From positions 1 to 28,798 of the forward strand of contig RPFO01001956.1 of assembly GCA_009746045.1 (NCBI GenBank): a stretch of 28,798 nt of DNA, given 5' to 3'. Position numbers and translations under genes: made by a program. This stretch comes from Mesostigma viride. Taxonomy: Eukaryota > Streptophyta > Mesostigmatophyceae > Mesostigmatales > Mesostigmataceae. Positions within the stretch are counted from its first letter, which is position 1, and each line of letters opens with the position of its first letter. The notes under the pieces are model-generated. The model saw only the letters and a list, made by a program, of their open reading frames with translations, was not told the DNA's origin and made no database searches. Below are positions 1-8,516 of the stretch, piece after piece.

Positions 1-339
1 AGACTCTCAACAATCTTGTGGGGGGGGCGGCGAGCGCCAATGAGGGATCAAAACTTGAGAGGGCGCCCGCCCTCCGTCTTGCAAGAGGCCTTAAGAGAGG
101 CAGCAGCTCTCAACCGGGCCGGGCGGCAGGCGCGCAACCTCTGCTGGTCGCGGGCGCGGCCGCGGGCGGGAAGCAGCACGTCTAGTCGAGCGAGCCAGGG
201 AGGGTGGTGTGGGACCCTCCCGGCTGCCGCCTCCGGCGCCAGATGGGCGCCCGCCTCTCCGCACTCGCCAGAGGACGGCGACAAGGAAGTAGCGCAGTAA
301 CATTTCTCAATTTAATTTGTGTGCCCTTGGAAAGAGATC
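1..339. other. unresolved left edge, no gene I can support
   Basis: Several short reading frames overlap on both strands here and none has a clear protein-like composition. The least bad is a minus-strand frame from 303 to 91 (70 codons) that starts with a short hydrophobic stretch and then becomes Arg/Pro/Gly-rich. A G8 run at about 20-27 lies where frame errors are likely, so a gene end entering from the left could be hidden. The last 40 bases are AT-rich and look like a promoter for the gene at 340. Confidence 0.3.
301..318 (+). promoter_or_regulatory. AT-rich promoter-like element
   Basis: The sequence CATTTCTCAATTTAATTT lies 22 bases upstream of the ATG at 340. An almost identical element occurs at 22058-22075, just before the ATG at 22084. 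In this GC-rich sequence an 18-base match of this kind between two intergenic spots suggests a shared viral promoter motif. Function is inferred from position only. Confidence 0.4.
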
Positions 340-988
340 ATGATGGGATCCCGCTGCAACCCCGTTGCGAACACGAGCGAGGAGTACGTCGGCGTCACCT
401 CGCGTCCGGAAATCTTTGACACGATCTGCGGGGACGAGGCGTTCCAGGCCCTCAACTCCTCCTTCGCTGCGGACGCGGGCACCGCGACGATGATCGTCCC
501 CGCCGAGTCCTACGACATGATGTTCAACCTGGACACGCGTGTGCGGGGGGCCGGGCTGAGTTACGGCTCCACGTTCGAAGACCAATTGAGCTTCGGGACC
601 GAGCGGCTGCCGAAGCCCGAGGACGTCGTGGGCGCCACTCTCGACGACCACAAGGTGGGCGTGGGCTTCATCACCTCCAACACCAAGGACTTCCCCGTGA
701 CGGACATCCAGACGTTGCGGCCGTACATCCCGGCCCCCATTTCCGTCGACGGATGGGGTCCATCGGGGTCGCGACCAAGGGCGCGTTCGGGCAGATGATC
801 ACCGACAACACCTTCCTCATGGACCCGCGGTTCACGTGGCCCATGCAGGGAATCGACGTGCAATCCAACGGCATATACGGGTTCCCGGAGGTCTCCGCCG
901 CAAGCTCGCTCGTGTGTGGGGCGAATCAGGAGCGCCCCCGCGCAACAACCTGTGGGGAGGCCCGGGCTCCTCCTCTATGTTTGGATGA
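340..988 (+). CDS. uncharacterised viral protein, frame broken twice
   Basis: I do not recognise the family. The gene starts at ATG 340 or 343; the apparent earlier start is only a GTG. The frame is protein-like to about 751, continues one frame back from about 753 (residues GAFGQMITDN and onward), and changes again near 918 to end in a Gly/Ser-rich tail (NNLWGGPGSSSMFG) with TGA at 986-988. Both changes fall in G4 runs (about 754-758 and 917-921) and each is explained by one missing G, which would give a protein of about 216 residues. The middle is rich in Asp, Gly and hydrophobic beta-type residues, with no signal peptide or membrane segment. It is followed 61 bases downstream by the gene at 1050 on the same strand. 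A structural role is possible but is only a guess. Confidence 0.6.
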
Positions 989-1049
989 GGCCGGGGTCCG
1001 GCGGTGCGTTTACAGGGGGTGGAAAAAGCTCTTGTCCCTTTGTAAGTAA

Positions 1050-1362
1050 ATGGAGGCGGCAGTAGCGGGGGCGGACTGGCGAGAGAGGATGCGCACCATG
1101 ACCACCGAGTACATCGAGCTGGACGACGCCGTGAAGAGGGTGACCGTGGACATCAAGCCGCTGAAGAAGAGAAAGACCGCGCTGGAGAATGACATCCTGG
1201 AGAGCATGGTCTCCGCCGGCGTGGACGCTTGCAATATATCCGGCACCTCCGACAAGCTGCTGGTGAGGACGCACAGGAAGAAGGCGGCATCCAAAAAGGG
1301 GGACTATCTAGAACGCCTCGTGGCCTTCTTCGACGGCGACGAGGCGCGCGCCCAGCAGTGCC
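1050..1362 (+). pseudogene. 5' part of a small coiled protein gene split by a retrotransposon (DUF5760-like layout)
   Basis: Frame from ATG 1050 encodes about 104 residues of viral protein before the retrotransposon begins. The N-terminal half is a charged helix (KRVTVDIKPLKKRKTALEND), then ILESMVSAGVDACNIS, a short basic beta-like stretch, and a helix with FFDGDEARAQQ. This order (Lys-rich helix, Cys-containing turn, Lys-rich strand, C-terminal helix with a basic tail) resembles the small DUF5760-type proteins of giant viruses; that assignment is by layout only. The frame stays open for a few codons into the LTR and stops at 1404-1406. The 3' part lies at 7502-7620. As written, the chain would lack its last helix and Lys/Arg-rich tail. 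Confidence 0.7.
1358..1362 (+). repeat. target site duplication, left copy
   Basis: GTGCC immediately before the left LTR matches GTGCC at 7502-7506 immediately after the right LTR. Five bases is the usual duplication length for Ty1/copia integration. Confidence 0.9.
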
Positions 1363-1694
1363 AGTTAAAGCCCGACCGGCTCAGCTATGGCGGTCGGTCA
1401 CGTTGAGCTTGGGATAAGGTGAACACAGAGAACTGCTGTCGGAGCTGGCCCACCACTGGTTTATGTCTTAGCCAGCAAACCCTATCCGGTTAGCCGTAAC
1501 CGTGGGACAAGCTAGCCGTCCGTACGACCCGGATAAGGCCCCGGACTGGGGCCTAGGTAGGCGCCGCCCTTAGACCGGTCGACCGCATCGGACCGCCGGA
1601 TTATAGCCGGCGGCTTAGCGGACGCTAGCGGAAGGCGTGCGGACGGACATGGGGAACTTAGAGCCAGATCCTAGGGCTCTAGAGTTACTCAACT
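1363..1694 (-). repeat. left LTR (3' LTR of the element)
   Basis: 332-base direct repeat of 7157-7501. It begins AGTTAAAG and ends CTCAACT, so the termini are an AGTT/AACT inverted repeat rather than the usual TG/CA. The first bases extend the interrupted viral frame until a stop at 1404. Relative to the right LTR it lacks 12 bases in the GGCGCC-rich middle and one T. Confidence 0.95.
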
Positions 1695-2071
1695 CCGACA
1701 TACTCTTTTGTTCTTTGATTAATTATCAAAATAATTACATCAAATGCAGACCATACAAAACCCTCTAAGGTAGGGAACTCAAGGGGGCCTCAAGGCCGTC
1801 AAAATCACCACGGTATCGACCCGCGCCCTTGTGATCACACATGAATAGTGATGTAATAAGTATCGAGAAAAAAACAACTATGCCACCAGACAAAAGGTGA
1901 CCCATTTATTAGGACCAGTGACCCGCCGACGGGCCCAAGGCACCGTCCAACGTGGCTAGGGTATGGTCAGGACAAGCAAAAAAACTACCACCATGATATT
2001 CGTGAATGCTAGCAACACAGGGTGAGTTATGGCTGTATTCATAAAGCGCCCGAGCCGTAACCCTGTGTGGC
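1695..2071. other. retrotransposon 3' untranslated region
   Basis: No reading frame here is supportable. Read on the minus strand this is the stretch between the RNase H stop and the 3' LTR. The bases next to the LTR (about 1698-1722) read on the minus strand as an A/G-rich tract broken by a few pyrimidines, a possible but weak polypurine tract for plus-strand priming. The stretch is clearly more AT-rich than the surrounding viral DNA. Confidence 0.5.
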
Positions 2072-2458
2072 TCACGGGTGTTGCATCGTCATGCGCTTGC
2101 GCAACACTGCGTACTGCGGGGCAGCCTCCCGCGCCTCCTTGGTGAGTGCATCCGCGGGATTGAGTTCATCCGCGATGTGCTGGAGACGCGTGACGCAGGA
2201 GGCCGCCTCAGCGAGTACGAGGTAATCAACGTCCTGTGACCGCGCATAGGGATTGTCAAGGAAGGCCAAACAACTTTGTGAGTCAGTGTGCACCGTGCTA
2301 GTCCAGTGAAGAGTGAACCCACACGAGCCAAATACCCAACCCAGCAAGTACCGCAGCCACATGCCATGTGAGATAGCTGAAACAATGCCCCGGCATTCAG
2401 CCGTGTTGGGGCTAGTGGCAATGCGGCTGTGCAAGCGCGAGTACCAATCTAACAACAT
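2072..2458 (-). CDS. retrotransposon RNase H domain (end of Pol)
   Basis: About 128 residues matching the copia RNase H tail: an opening W-x-S-R-x-H-x-x-I-A-x-S segment followed by an acidic residue in NTAE, then a TDSQS motif carrying a catalytic-type Asp, and near the end LNPADALTKEAR, the conserved AD-x-LTK signature. It cleaves the RNA strand of the RNA/DNA hybrid during reverse transcription. The frame is one off from the RT frame that ends at 2449 and the two overlap by ten bases, so this is the C-terminal part of the same polyprotein with one base apparently missing at the junction, not a separate gene. The ATG at 2458 is probably not a true start. Confidence 0.85.
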   Translation of the reverse strand: MLLDWYSRLHSRIATSPNTAECRGIVSAISHGMWLRYLLGWVFGSCGFTLHWTSTVHTDSQSCLAFLDNPYARSQDVDYLVLAEAASCVTRLQHIADELNPADALTKEAREAAPQYAVLRKRMTMQHP

Positions 2459-4389
2459 GCCAGGCTGCCCTCATTGCTGATAAAGAACAGTGCCCCCATG
2501 CGGGCCCGCACTTGGCTGACTGTGCGCGTCTCTAGATTAGCATCCGTCACTATCTCGAGGTGCACCGGCTGTGAGCAATCGAGCCCACGAAGCACAATGC
2601 CGGGCGTCATGGCCAGCTGCCGCCGAACATGAATGGACCCTAGTCCTTCCAGCACATCATCGGGCAGGCGAGCGAGCACCGCCAAATCAGGTGCCACCGT
2701 GTCCGCCAACCACCCGAGCTTGCCCTTAACCGAGGGCCCATGGGTTGCCAACAGCGGGGACGGGAGGTCGGCCAGCAGGTCAACCACATAGTTGCGGCTA
2801 TCCTGCATGTGCATGACCCATTCGCCAGAACGCGAATCCCGCTGCAACGTAGACTGCACGCCGCAAAACACCACGGGTTTACCCTCCTCATGATCCACCG
2901 CCCTGCCCAGGGGAAACTTAGCCGCCACTGCAGCAAGAAACTGGGTAGCAAAGGTGCGAGGTGCCACCAGCTTGAAGTCATCGCCATGCCACACGAAGAG
3001 GGCTGGCTCGCCAGGGACGCCGGTGGGGACCACAAAGAAGTTAGGATCCGCGCGATGGTACGTGGCCCCTAAGCTCTGCAAGACCTCCTCCGCGGAAATG
3101 CGGAAGATGATGGGAGAGCTCTGCAGCCCCTCCACCCCTGTCAACAGCTCGATATACTCGCTGCCAATGGTGCCATCCTGCCAGACCACCGGGACCTTCA
3201 CCACGTAGCGGGTGCCTTGCCATGTTTGCTGCGCGACCCCAGCGTCGCTGTGGAGGAATGCCCGCTGAAAGTCACCGCACCACATCCCGTAGTCCTTGCC
3301 CGCGTTCCGCTTGCCCAAGTAGATGACCGTCAGTAGCCGATGCGAAACATGGTTGAGCCCAGGGGTATAAAGATCCTTGGCGTCCAGCGGGGAGGACCCC
3401 TTCGTCTCCGTGACCACGGGCCTTACCCGGAACACCACCGAAGAGTTGGTCTCGTCCGGCTTGTAGGTGAGCACGAACTTCAACCGCAACCGCGTGGCCC
3501 CGGCTGGCACACTCTCCAATCCTCGGTAGACCTCGCGCTCTCGCCACTGCTCCTTGGCTCGAATGAACGCGTCGCGCCACAAAGCAAACTTGAGAGGATC
3601 TTGACAGTCCAGGACAAGTTGCTCCCACGTCACAGGGCTATCCGCCGCCAGTGAGTGTGAGTGGAGGCCGAAGCTGCGCGGGTGCCAATCCTGAGGCTGA
3701 ATGATGGACTGGACGAGCGGCGGTGTGGAAAACGCCGCCATCGGTAAGCGCCGCACGACGCCGGGCTGCCCGACCACCACCCCCAATGGAGCGTGGTACT
3801 CGCGAAGCGGGATGCTGCCCACCCCCGCGACTGACAGCAAGTCAGCGGACACTGAGAACCCCGGGTATGATACGAAAGGTTCGCCCAGCAAGGCCACATC
3901 CTCGTAGCCATCCACGACGTGAAACGGCGTGTCAATGCCCAACACCGGCAGCACCACCATCCCGGTAACTTGATATGCCGAAGTGCCTGCAAAGTCGGTC
4001 ACCGATTTGTACGGCGACTCTAGCACTGGATACAGGGTGGCTGCCCGACGAGAGATAATAGACACGGATGCTTGCGTGTCCACAGCCACCAGCTGCCACG
4101 GTCTACACGTAGGAAACAAGGCTGACTTAACCGGCCTGACCCCCTGTGAGAGAGTTTTGACCTGAGCCACCCCTGATGCAGCTTTCGCTTTAAGCGCCTG
4201 AGCACGCCACAAGGCCGTGACCGTTGAAGCCAGGTCCCTAGGTGGGCGAGGCGCATGGGCAGGACCCTGACCCTCCGGCGAGGCCACGCTAGGCGGGCCT
4301 CCCACATTATCCGTGGCTAGCACAGGAGGTGAGTCACTACGTGCACTAGGTCCCGTCAAACCCACCCCATCCTCATCCCACCCATCCAC
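2449..4389 (-). CDS. retrotransposon protease-like and reverse transcriptase region of Pol
   Basis: A 646-residue frame. Residues about 98-190 look like a retropepsin: WQLVAVDTQASVSIIS carries the active-site Asp at 104 in a DTQA variant of DTGA, and a later VALLGEPFV fits the second conserved strand. Residues about 300-520 are reverse transcriptase: FVLTYKPDE, a YTPGLNHVSHRLL segment equivalent to the copia TFAPV region, the first catalytic Asp in CGDFQRAFLH (Asp 373), and WHGDDF (468-471) in place of the usual YVDD. The frame starts inside the integrase region and is continuous with it if one C is missing near 4380. A protease lying after integrase is not the usual copia order. The RT is divergent, and identification rests on motif order. 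Confidence 0.85.
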   Translation of the reverse strand: MDGWDEDGVGLTGPSARSDSPPVLATDNVGGPPSVASPEGQGPAHAPRPPRDLASTVTALWRAQALKAKAASGVAQVKTLSQGVRPVKSALFPTCRPWQLVAVDTQASVSIISRRAATLYPVLESPYKSVTDFAGTSAYQVTGMVVLPVLGIDTPFHVVDGYEDVALLGEPFVSYPGFSVSADLLSVAGVGSIPLREYHAPLGVVVGQPGVVRRLPMAAFSTPPLVQSIIQPQDWHPRSFGLHSHSLAADSPVTWEQLVLDCQDPLKFALWRDAFIRAKEQWREREVYRGLESVPAGATRLRLKFVLTYKPDETNSSVVFRVRPVVTETKGSSPLDAKDLYTPGLNHVSHRLLTVIYLGKRNAGKDYGMWCGDFQRAFLHSDAGVAQQTWQGTRYVVKVPVVWQDGTIGSEYIELLTGVEGLQSSPIIFRISAEEVLQSLGATYHRADPNFFVVPTGVPGEPALFVWHGDDFKLVAPRTFATQFLAAVAAKFPLGRAVDHEEGKPVVFCGVQSTLQRDSRSGEWVMHMQDSRNYVVDLLADLPSPLLATHGPSVKGKLGWLADTVAPDLAVLARLPDDVLEGLGSIHVRRQLAMTPGIVLRGLDCSQPVHLEIVTDANLETRTVSQVRARMGALFFISNEGSLACC

Positions 4390-5350
4390 GGGGTCATATT
4401 GGGGCCCAGGGGAGGGGGGGGTGTAGCTGTGTCTGCCCCTGGGAGCGACCCGTGGGGTACCACCTCAGATGCTACGACAGGCGCATTATCCTTCACTACC
4501 CACCCCAGTGCCCTGTTGGCTGCCAGCTCACTCTCCATGCTATCCCCTTGCTTATAGCCTGCCACCGATGCCCATGGTACCCTATACACCCGATCATTCC
4601 ACTCTATGTCTATGACCCGCAGCGGCCAGTCTAACTTTGTGATGGCCCCAGGCCCCTGCATGGTGCCCCGTTTGCCGCTGGGCGAGCTCTCCTTGTGGAA
4701 CATGACCAACTGCCCGACCTCAAAAGCGCTAGACAAATCAGGCAGCGTGGCATCCTTGAGCCGCAGCTTGGCGGCGGTATCCTGTAGATGCTGTTGGTAT
4801 GCCTCTACTACCTCGGGTGAGTAGGTGCCCGCTGACAGCCCCCGAGGCGTGACTAGCCCAAAGCCCTTGACATCAAGCACGTGCCTATGGTTGCACACAT
4901 GCATGAGCTCCTTGCACCACGCCGTCTTGACCGCGTAGGATTTGCCATGTGGGTTATCCTGTCGCTTGGCTGCCACAGTCTTGACATAGCTTACAGTGCG
5001 ATCTATCATGCCCATATTGCCGTGATCCTCACGCCCCACGATGACCACGGCCTCCATCCCCGGCAAACCTTGCACACAGCGGAACTGCTGGTCTAGCATG
5101 AGCTCCACTACGGGATGAAAGAAAGCCAGGCTGATCTTGATAGCCCTGTGCAGGTCAGCCTCAAACATGTGGGCAGCGGCTCAATGTAGGTGGCCTTGCT
5201 GAACCTATCCTTGACTATGAAATAGGTGTCCCCCCCTTCCATGTGCATGACATCCCCCACAAGGTACCCTCGCTCCAAGGGTGGAGTCTTGGCATGCCGC
5301 CTACGCGACTTCTTCCTGATCTTGATGCAGGCAGGACACTGAGCACGCAC
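4356..5350 (-). CDS. retrotransposon integrase region of Pol, split into two frames
   Basis: The upstream piece (5350-5108) has the CPAC pair of the integrase zinc domain, whose HRAYGHE half lies at the end of the Gag frame, followed by GDVMHMEGGDTYFIVKDRFSKATYIEP, which holds the first catalytic Asp region of the DDE core. The second piece (5168-4356) continues with an acidic helix, then VGREDHGNMGMIDRTVSYVKT and a HGKSYAVKTAWCKELMH segment, and ends with a beta-rich C-terminal domain (FEVGQLVMFHKESS ... YRVPWASVAGY). One base is missing near 5170 between the two. Integrase inserts the cDNA into the target. Both ends need one-base corrections to join Gag and RT. Confidence 0.82.
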
Positions 5351-5355
5351 ATTCT

Positions 5356-7137
5356 TCAGCTCGTTGTATAAAGGTGCCCCAACATGTGTGCCCCCTCTAC
5401 CTCGGCTTGGGCCTCATGCCCGTATGCACGGTGCATCTGGTATGCTAACAGTTTCAGGGTGACAGCCTGAGGTGCAGTGGCATTGTCAGGATTCTCAACA
5501 GGTGGGGTGACTACTGGGGTAGTGACATTGGCTAACTGGGCAGCTTCAGAGGCTGCACGAAAGGCCGCCCGTGTGAGCACCTTGCCAATGTGAAGATCCA
5601 CACTAGGGTGGTGTGTACCGAGAACATCTGCCCGCCCAGCATTCTCTTGCACTGTCACAACATTCCTCATAGGCCCAACCGCCCCAGTATCTAGCTGGGG
5701 TGCTGCAGTAGTGCTTGGTCGCTCGGCGTTGTACACACCCGACCTAGAAGACACCACATTGCTTAGGTCACGCATTGTAGACCCGTGCTCAGGAAGCACG
5801 TGATCCTGGCGCGACAGAGCCAGAGCAGCATCAACGGATTGCGTGAGCACATCACGGAATGAGACAGAGGATGCAGTCACGTTGCTTTTAGGAACGACGT
5901 CAGGCTCTACGACGGCCCGGTTCAGCGTGACGCATTGAGCAAAAGAAGGGGTATCGAGCGTGCTCTCACCTGACTTTCGTGCTGCCCGTCGCTCTGCCCA
6001 CTCCTCGCGTGTGCCGTGGACGACGATGCGCTTGGCCTTGCACGCCTCCACGCTGTGACCACGCAGAACGTCGTGGCACTTGCGGCAAAGGTTGTCCTCG
6101 AGCTCCAGGTCCGGGCGAACTCGGCAGTCATCCCGGACATGGCGACGTCCGAAGCAGCGCTCACAGCGTTGCTTGCGGTCAGTAGACGCCCCCTGCTGCC
6201 GCTTGGCCGGGGGATGATCACCCTGCTTGGCGTCGCCACCATGCCCGCGCTTGCGCCCTCGCTGGCCCCCGTTGTTGCCGTGGCCGACGACCTTTTTCAG
6301 GATGGCCGTAAGCTCCGACCGCGTAATTGGAGCCTCTGCGCCTGAAGAAGAAGACGCGCCGGCATCCACCTTGCGCAGGGATGGCAGAGCAGCCGAGGCA
6401 GCCGGCTTGGACTGCGCACTCTTGAAGCATGAAATCAAATACAGCATGCCCTCGTCGAAACTGACGGCACTCTTCTTTTTGAGTTCCGTCGCTATGGTCA
6501 GATGCACATCCGACGACAGGTCGCATTTCTTGAGAAATCGATTGCACAGGAAAATGGGCTTGAGAGTATCTAGCAGCTTGTGCTTGTGCACGAAGACCTG
6601 GAAATCACGTGCAGCCCCGGGCAAATTTGCCTTATTAACTGCATAGCCCTCGAAGTCGTTGAAGGCTTGCTCGTCGGCCTCTTCCTTAGACCGCGACAAG
6701 TGGGCATCTAGACCGTTGTAAAAAACTTCCCAGGTTTGTTTGTTGTCGTCCGCAATGCGAACTAGATTGGCAATGTTTGGGTGCTTTGTTGTACTGCAGA
6801 ATACTGCACGGAACTTGCCAATCAGCTCCGAATCTTTGTCTGCGCGTCCATCGCGCAGACGCTTGAGAGCAGCTAGAAAATCTGCTGCGTCGTCCGCCGT
6901 ATAGTCGGCCGGTAGATCTGCGGGCACCTCCGTTTGCTTGAGAGGGCCGCGATTTAGTGCATCGTCAGCAGCCAGCATGAGATGCTTGAACTGCTTGGCC
7001 AGTTCCGGTTGCGCCACGAGGGTTTGCATCAACCTCGTGGCCTCGTCCGCACTAAAGCGTGGCAGGACGGACCCTGCGGCCTCGCCACTTGGCGTATCTG
7101 TGTGTTCGCCCGTGCGGCTCCGTGTACCGGAAGCCAT
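5356..7137 (-). CDS. retrotransposon Gag with zinc knuckles
   Basis: 593 residues from ATG 7137, which lies only 19 bases inside the 5' LTR edge. The first 220 residues are helical, typical of a capsid-forming Gag. A basic stretch (RGRKRGHGGDAKQ) is followed by a perfect CX2CX4HX4C zinc knuckle (CERCFGRRHVRDDC) and a second, looser one (CRKCHDVLRGHSVEAC). The tail is Ser/Thr/Val-rich, includes LDTGAVGP, and ends with MHRAYGHEAQAEVEGAH, the His half of the integrase zinc finger. The stop at 5356 is probably an artefact: one extra G in the GGGG run near 5377 joins this frame to integrase. Gag packages the element RNA in cytoplasmic particles. Confidence 0.88.
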   Translation of the reverse strand: MASGTRSRTGEHTDTPSGEAAGSVLPRFSADEATRLMQTLVAQPELAKQFKHLMLAADDALNRGPLKQTEVPADLPADYTADDAADFLAALKRLRDGRADKDSELIGKFRAVFCSTTKHPNIANLVRIADDNKQTWEVFYNGLDAHLSRSKEEADEQAFNDFEGYAVNKANLPGAARDFQVFVHKHKLLDTLKPIFLCNRFLKKCDLSSDVHLTIATELKKKSAVSFDEGMLYLISCFKSAQSKPAASAALPSLRKVDAGASSSSGAEAPITRSELTAILKKVVGHGNNGGQRGRKRGHGGDAKQGDHPPAKRQQGASTDRKQRCERCFGRRHVRDDCRVRPDLELEDNLCRKCHDVLRGHSVEACKAKRIVVHGTREEWAERRAARKSGESTLDTPSFAQCVTLNRAVVEPDVVPKSNVTASSVSFRDVLTQSVDAALALSRQDHVLPEHGSTMRDLSNVVSSRSGVYNAERPSTTAAPQLDTGAVGPMRNVVTVQENAGRADVLGTHHPSVDLHIGKVLTRAAFRAASEAAQLANVTTPVVTPPVENPDNATAPQAVTLKLLAYQMHRAYGHEAQAEVEGAHMLGHLYTTS

Positions 7138-7156
7138 CGGGATTTTTATGAATACA

Positions 7157-7501
7157 AGTTAAAGCCCGACCGGCTCAGCTATGGCGGTCGGTCACGTTGA
7201 GCTTGGGATAAGGTGAACACAGAGAACTACTGTCGGAGCTGGCCCACCACTGGTTTATGTCTTAGCCAGCAAACCCTATCCGGTTAGCCGTAACCGTGGG
7301 ACAAGCTAGCCGTCCGTACTGACCCGGATAAGGCCCCGGACTGGGGCCTAGGTGGCGCCGGCCCTAGGCGCCGCCCTTAGACCGGTCGACCGCATCGGAC
7401 CGCCGGATTATAGCCGGCGGCTTAGCGGACGCTAGCGGAAGGCGTGCGGACGGACATGGGGAACTTAGAGCCAGATCCTAGGGCTCTAGAGTTACTCAAC
7501 T
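7157..7501 (-). repeat. right LTR (5' LTR of the element)
   Basis: 345-base direct repeat of 1363-1694 with the same AGTT...AACT ends. Transcription of the element should start here and run leftward. No canonical TGG-type primer binding site follows: the 19 bases between this LTR and the Gag start show no obvious initiator-Met tRNA complement. Confidence 0.95.
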
Positions 7502-7506
7502 GTGCC
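7502..7506 (+). repeat. target site duplication, right copy
   Basis: GTGCC directly after the right LTR, matching 1358-1362. Confidence 0.9.
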
Positions 7507-7620
7507 TGGACGCGTTGAACGACACCCAGGTCGTGGAGGTCAGGAGGCTGAAGCGCGTCACCAAGAAGCAGGAGGCTCCAGGAGGGGCCGCCACGTCGGG
7601 CAGCAGCGATGAGGGGTGAA
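7502..7620 (+). pseudogene. 3' part of the small coiled protein gene
   Basis: If the retrotransposon and one copy of the duplicated GTGCC are ignored, the frame from 1050 runs on here in register without any other change and ends at TGA 7618-7620. The segment encodes about 38 residues: a helix with Leu/Val spacing, a basic patch (VRRLKRVTKKQ) and a Gly/Ser-rich end. This matches the Arg/Lys-rich C-terminus expected of the DUF5760-like layout. It has no start of its own. The next gene's TATA-like box begins within four bases of its stop, so spacing is tight, as expected of a compact viral genome. Confidence 0.75.
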
Positions 7621-7621
7621 C

Positions 7622-7628
7622 ATAAAAG
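7622..7628 (+). promoter_or_regulatory. TATA-like box
   Basis: ATAAAAG at 7622 lies 38 bases upstream of the RING protein ATG (7666), a normal distance for a TATA box with a short leader. Assigned from position and sequence only. Confidence 0.4.
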
Positions 7629-7665
7629 CCGGGGGAGGGCGGGCGCGCGTGTGCAGACGCGAAAT

Positions 7666-8484
7666 ATGAATCCCCCCCCATCCGCTGCGTCCGGGGACGA
7701 GCACCCCGCCCAGATCGCCGTGAGTGCGGACGACCTCTCCTGCGCGATATGCCTGAACATGCTGATGGACCCCGTCGTGATCGAGTGCAGCACGAGGGTC
7801 CAGGAGGGCAAGTGCGAGGCCATGGTCTGCAGGCGTCCGTGCATGGAGCAGCTGATCGCCAAACAGAGGAGCAGGGGCGGCCCCTCGTCCGCGGTGCTGG
7901 GGAGGTGCATCGTGTGCAGGGGCCAGTGGAATCGCTACGTCTTCCGCCCCTGCATCCGGGTCGGCAGCATCACCGCAGAGGTTGCGAGGAGGTGCCCCCA
8001 CGACGGGTGCGACTTTACAGCGAAGGGCATGGTGCTGTTGTCCCATGAAAAGGATTGCGGATACAAGAAGGTCGCGTGTCCCAACCAGCGCTTTGGGTGC
8101 CAGCAGTTGTTGCGCAGGAGGGACATCGCCCCCCATAGATCCGCCTGCCGACACTTTCCATGCAAGTACTACCTGGAGAGCGACGGCTGCAAGCACGTGG
8201 CGGACATGGCCGGCATCAAGCGGCACGAGGAAGAGTGCCCTTTCGGCCAGTACCCGTGTGTGGTGCTCATCAACAACTTGCGCACCAAGTTGGGGATGTG
8301 GAGGACATGCAACGAGAACAACCTGCTTCAATGGAGTCTGTGGGACCCGGGCTATGGCACGCCCCAGTGCAGTTGCGAGCAAGACCACACGCGCTTCTTT
8401 GGCGAGGGGTACTTTGGCGAGGGTCGAGGGGAAAACTCGCCGTTTTTGCAGTCCCAGATGGGGCAGGATTACATAAGCCTTTAG
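7666..8484 (+). CDS. RING finger / TRAF-type zinc finger protein, probable E3 ubiquitin ligase
   Basis: 272 residues from ATG 7666, chosen because the earlier in-frame ATG (7609) overlaps the end of the split gene and the TATA-like box sits between them. Residues 26-85 form a RING-like domain: C26-x2-C29, then Cys at 41, 50, 55 and 59, closing with C81-x2-C84. Residues about 105-195 hold repeated TRAF-type zinc fingers (CPHDGCDFTAKG...HEKDC, CPNQRFGC...HRSAC, CKYYLESDGC...HEEEC). RING domains recruit E2 enzymes, and TRAF fingers usually bind partners or help the RING dimerise, so it probably tags host or viral proteins with ubiquitin. The C-terminal 75 residues are unrecognised. The RING spacing is unusual between the first and second Cys pairs. 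Targets are unknown. Confidence 0.85.
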   Translation: MNPPPSAASGDEHPAQIAVSADDLSCAICLNMLMDPVVIECSTRVQEGKCEAMVCRRPCMEQLIAKQRSRGGPSSAVLGRCIVCRGQWNRYVFRPCIRVGSITAEVARRCPHDGCDFTAKGMVLLSHEKDCGYKKVACPNQRFGCQQLLRRRDIAPHRSACRHFPCKYYLESDGCKHVADMAGIKRHEEECPFGQYPCVVLINNLRTKLGMWRTCNENNLLQWSLWDPGYGTPQCSCEQDHTRFFGEGYFGEGRGENSPFLQSQMGQDYISL

Positions 8485-8516
8485 TTTTTTAATGTTCATG
8501 GAAATGAAATGAAACG

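Larger units (their letters stand above)
1363..7501 (-). mobile_element. Ty1/copia-like LTR retrotransposon, full length
   Basis: Two long terminal repeats (1363-1694 and 7157-7501) flank one minus-strand gag-pol region (7137 to 2072). Domain order after Gag is integrase, then reverse transcriptase, then RNase H, which is the copia order. Total length is about 6.1 kb. A 5-bp duplication (GTGCC) marks the integration. The LTRs differ by one substitution, one 1-bp and one 12-bp indel, so insertion is recent or the copy has been kept alike. Pol is split into several frames; four single-base additions would make one frame of about 1689 codons, so it may be intact in reality. It could have jumped into a viral copy resident in a host genome, or into a replicating viral genome. 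Confidence 0.93.

Noticed and set aside
5979-6646. plus-strand frames inside the Gag region
   Set aside because: Shadows of the Gag gene, whose zinc knuckles are on the minus strand.
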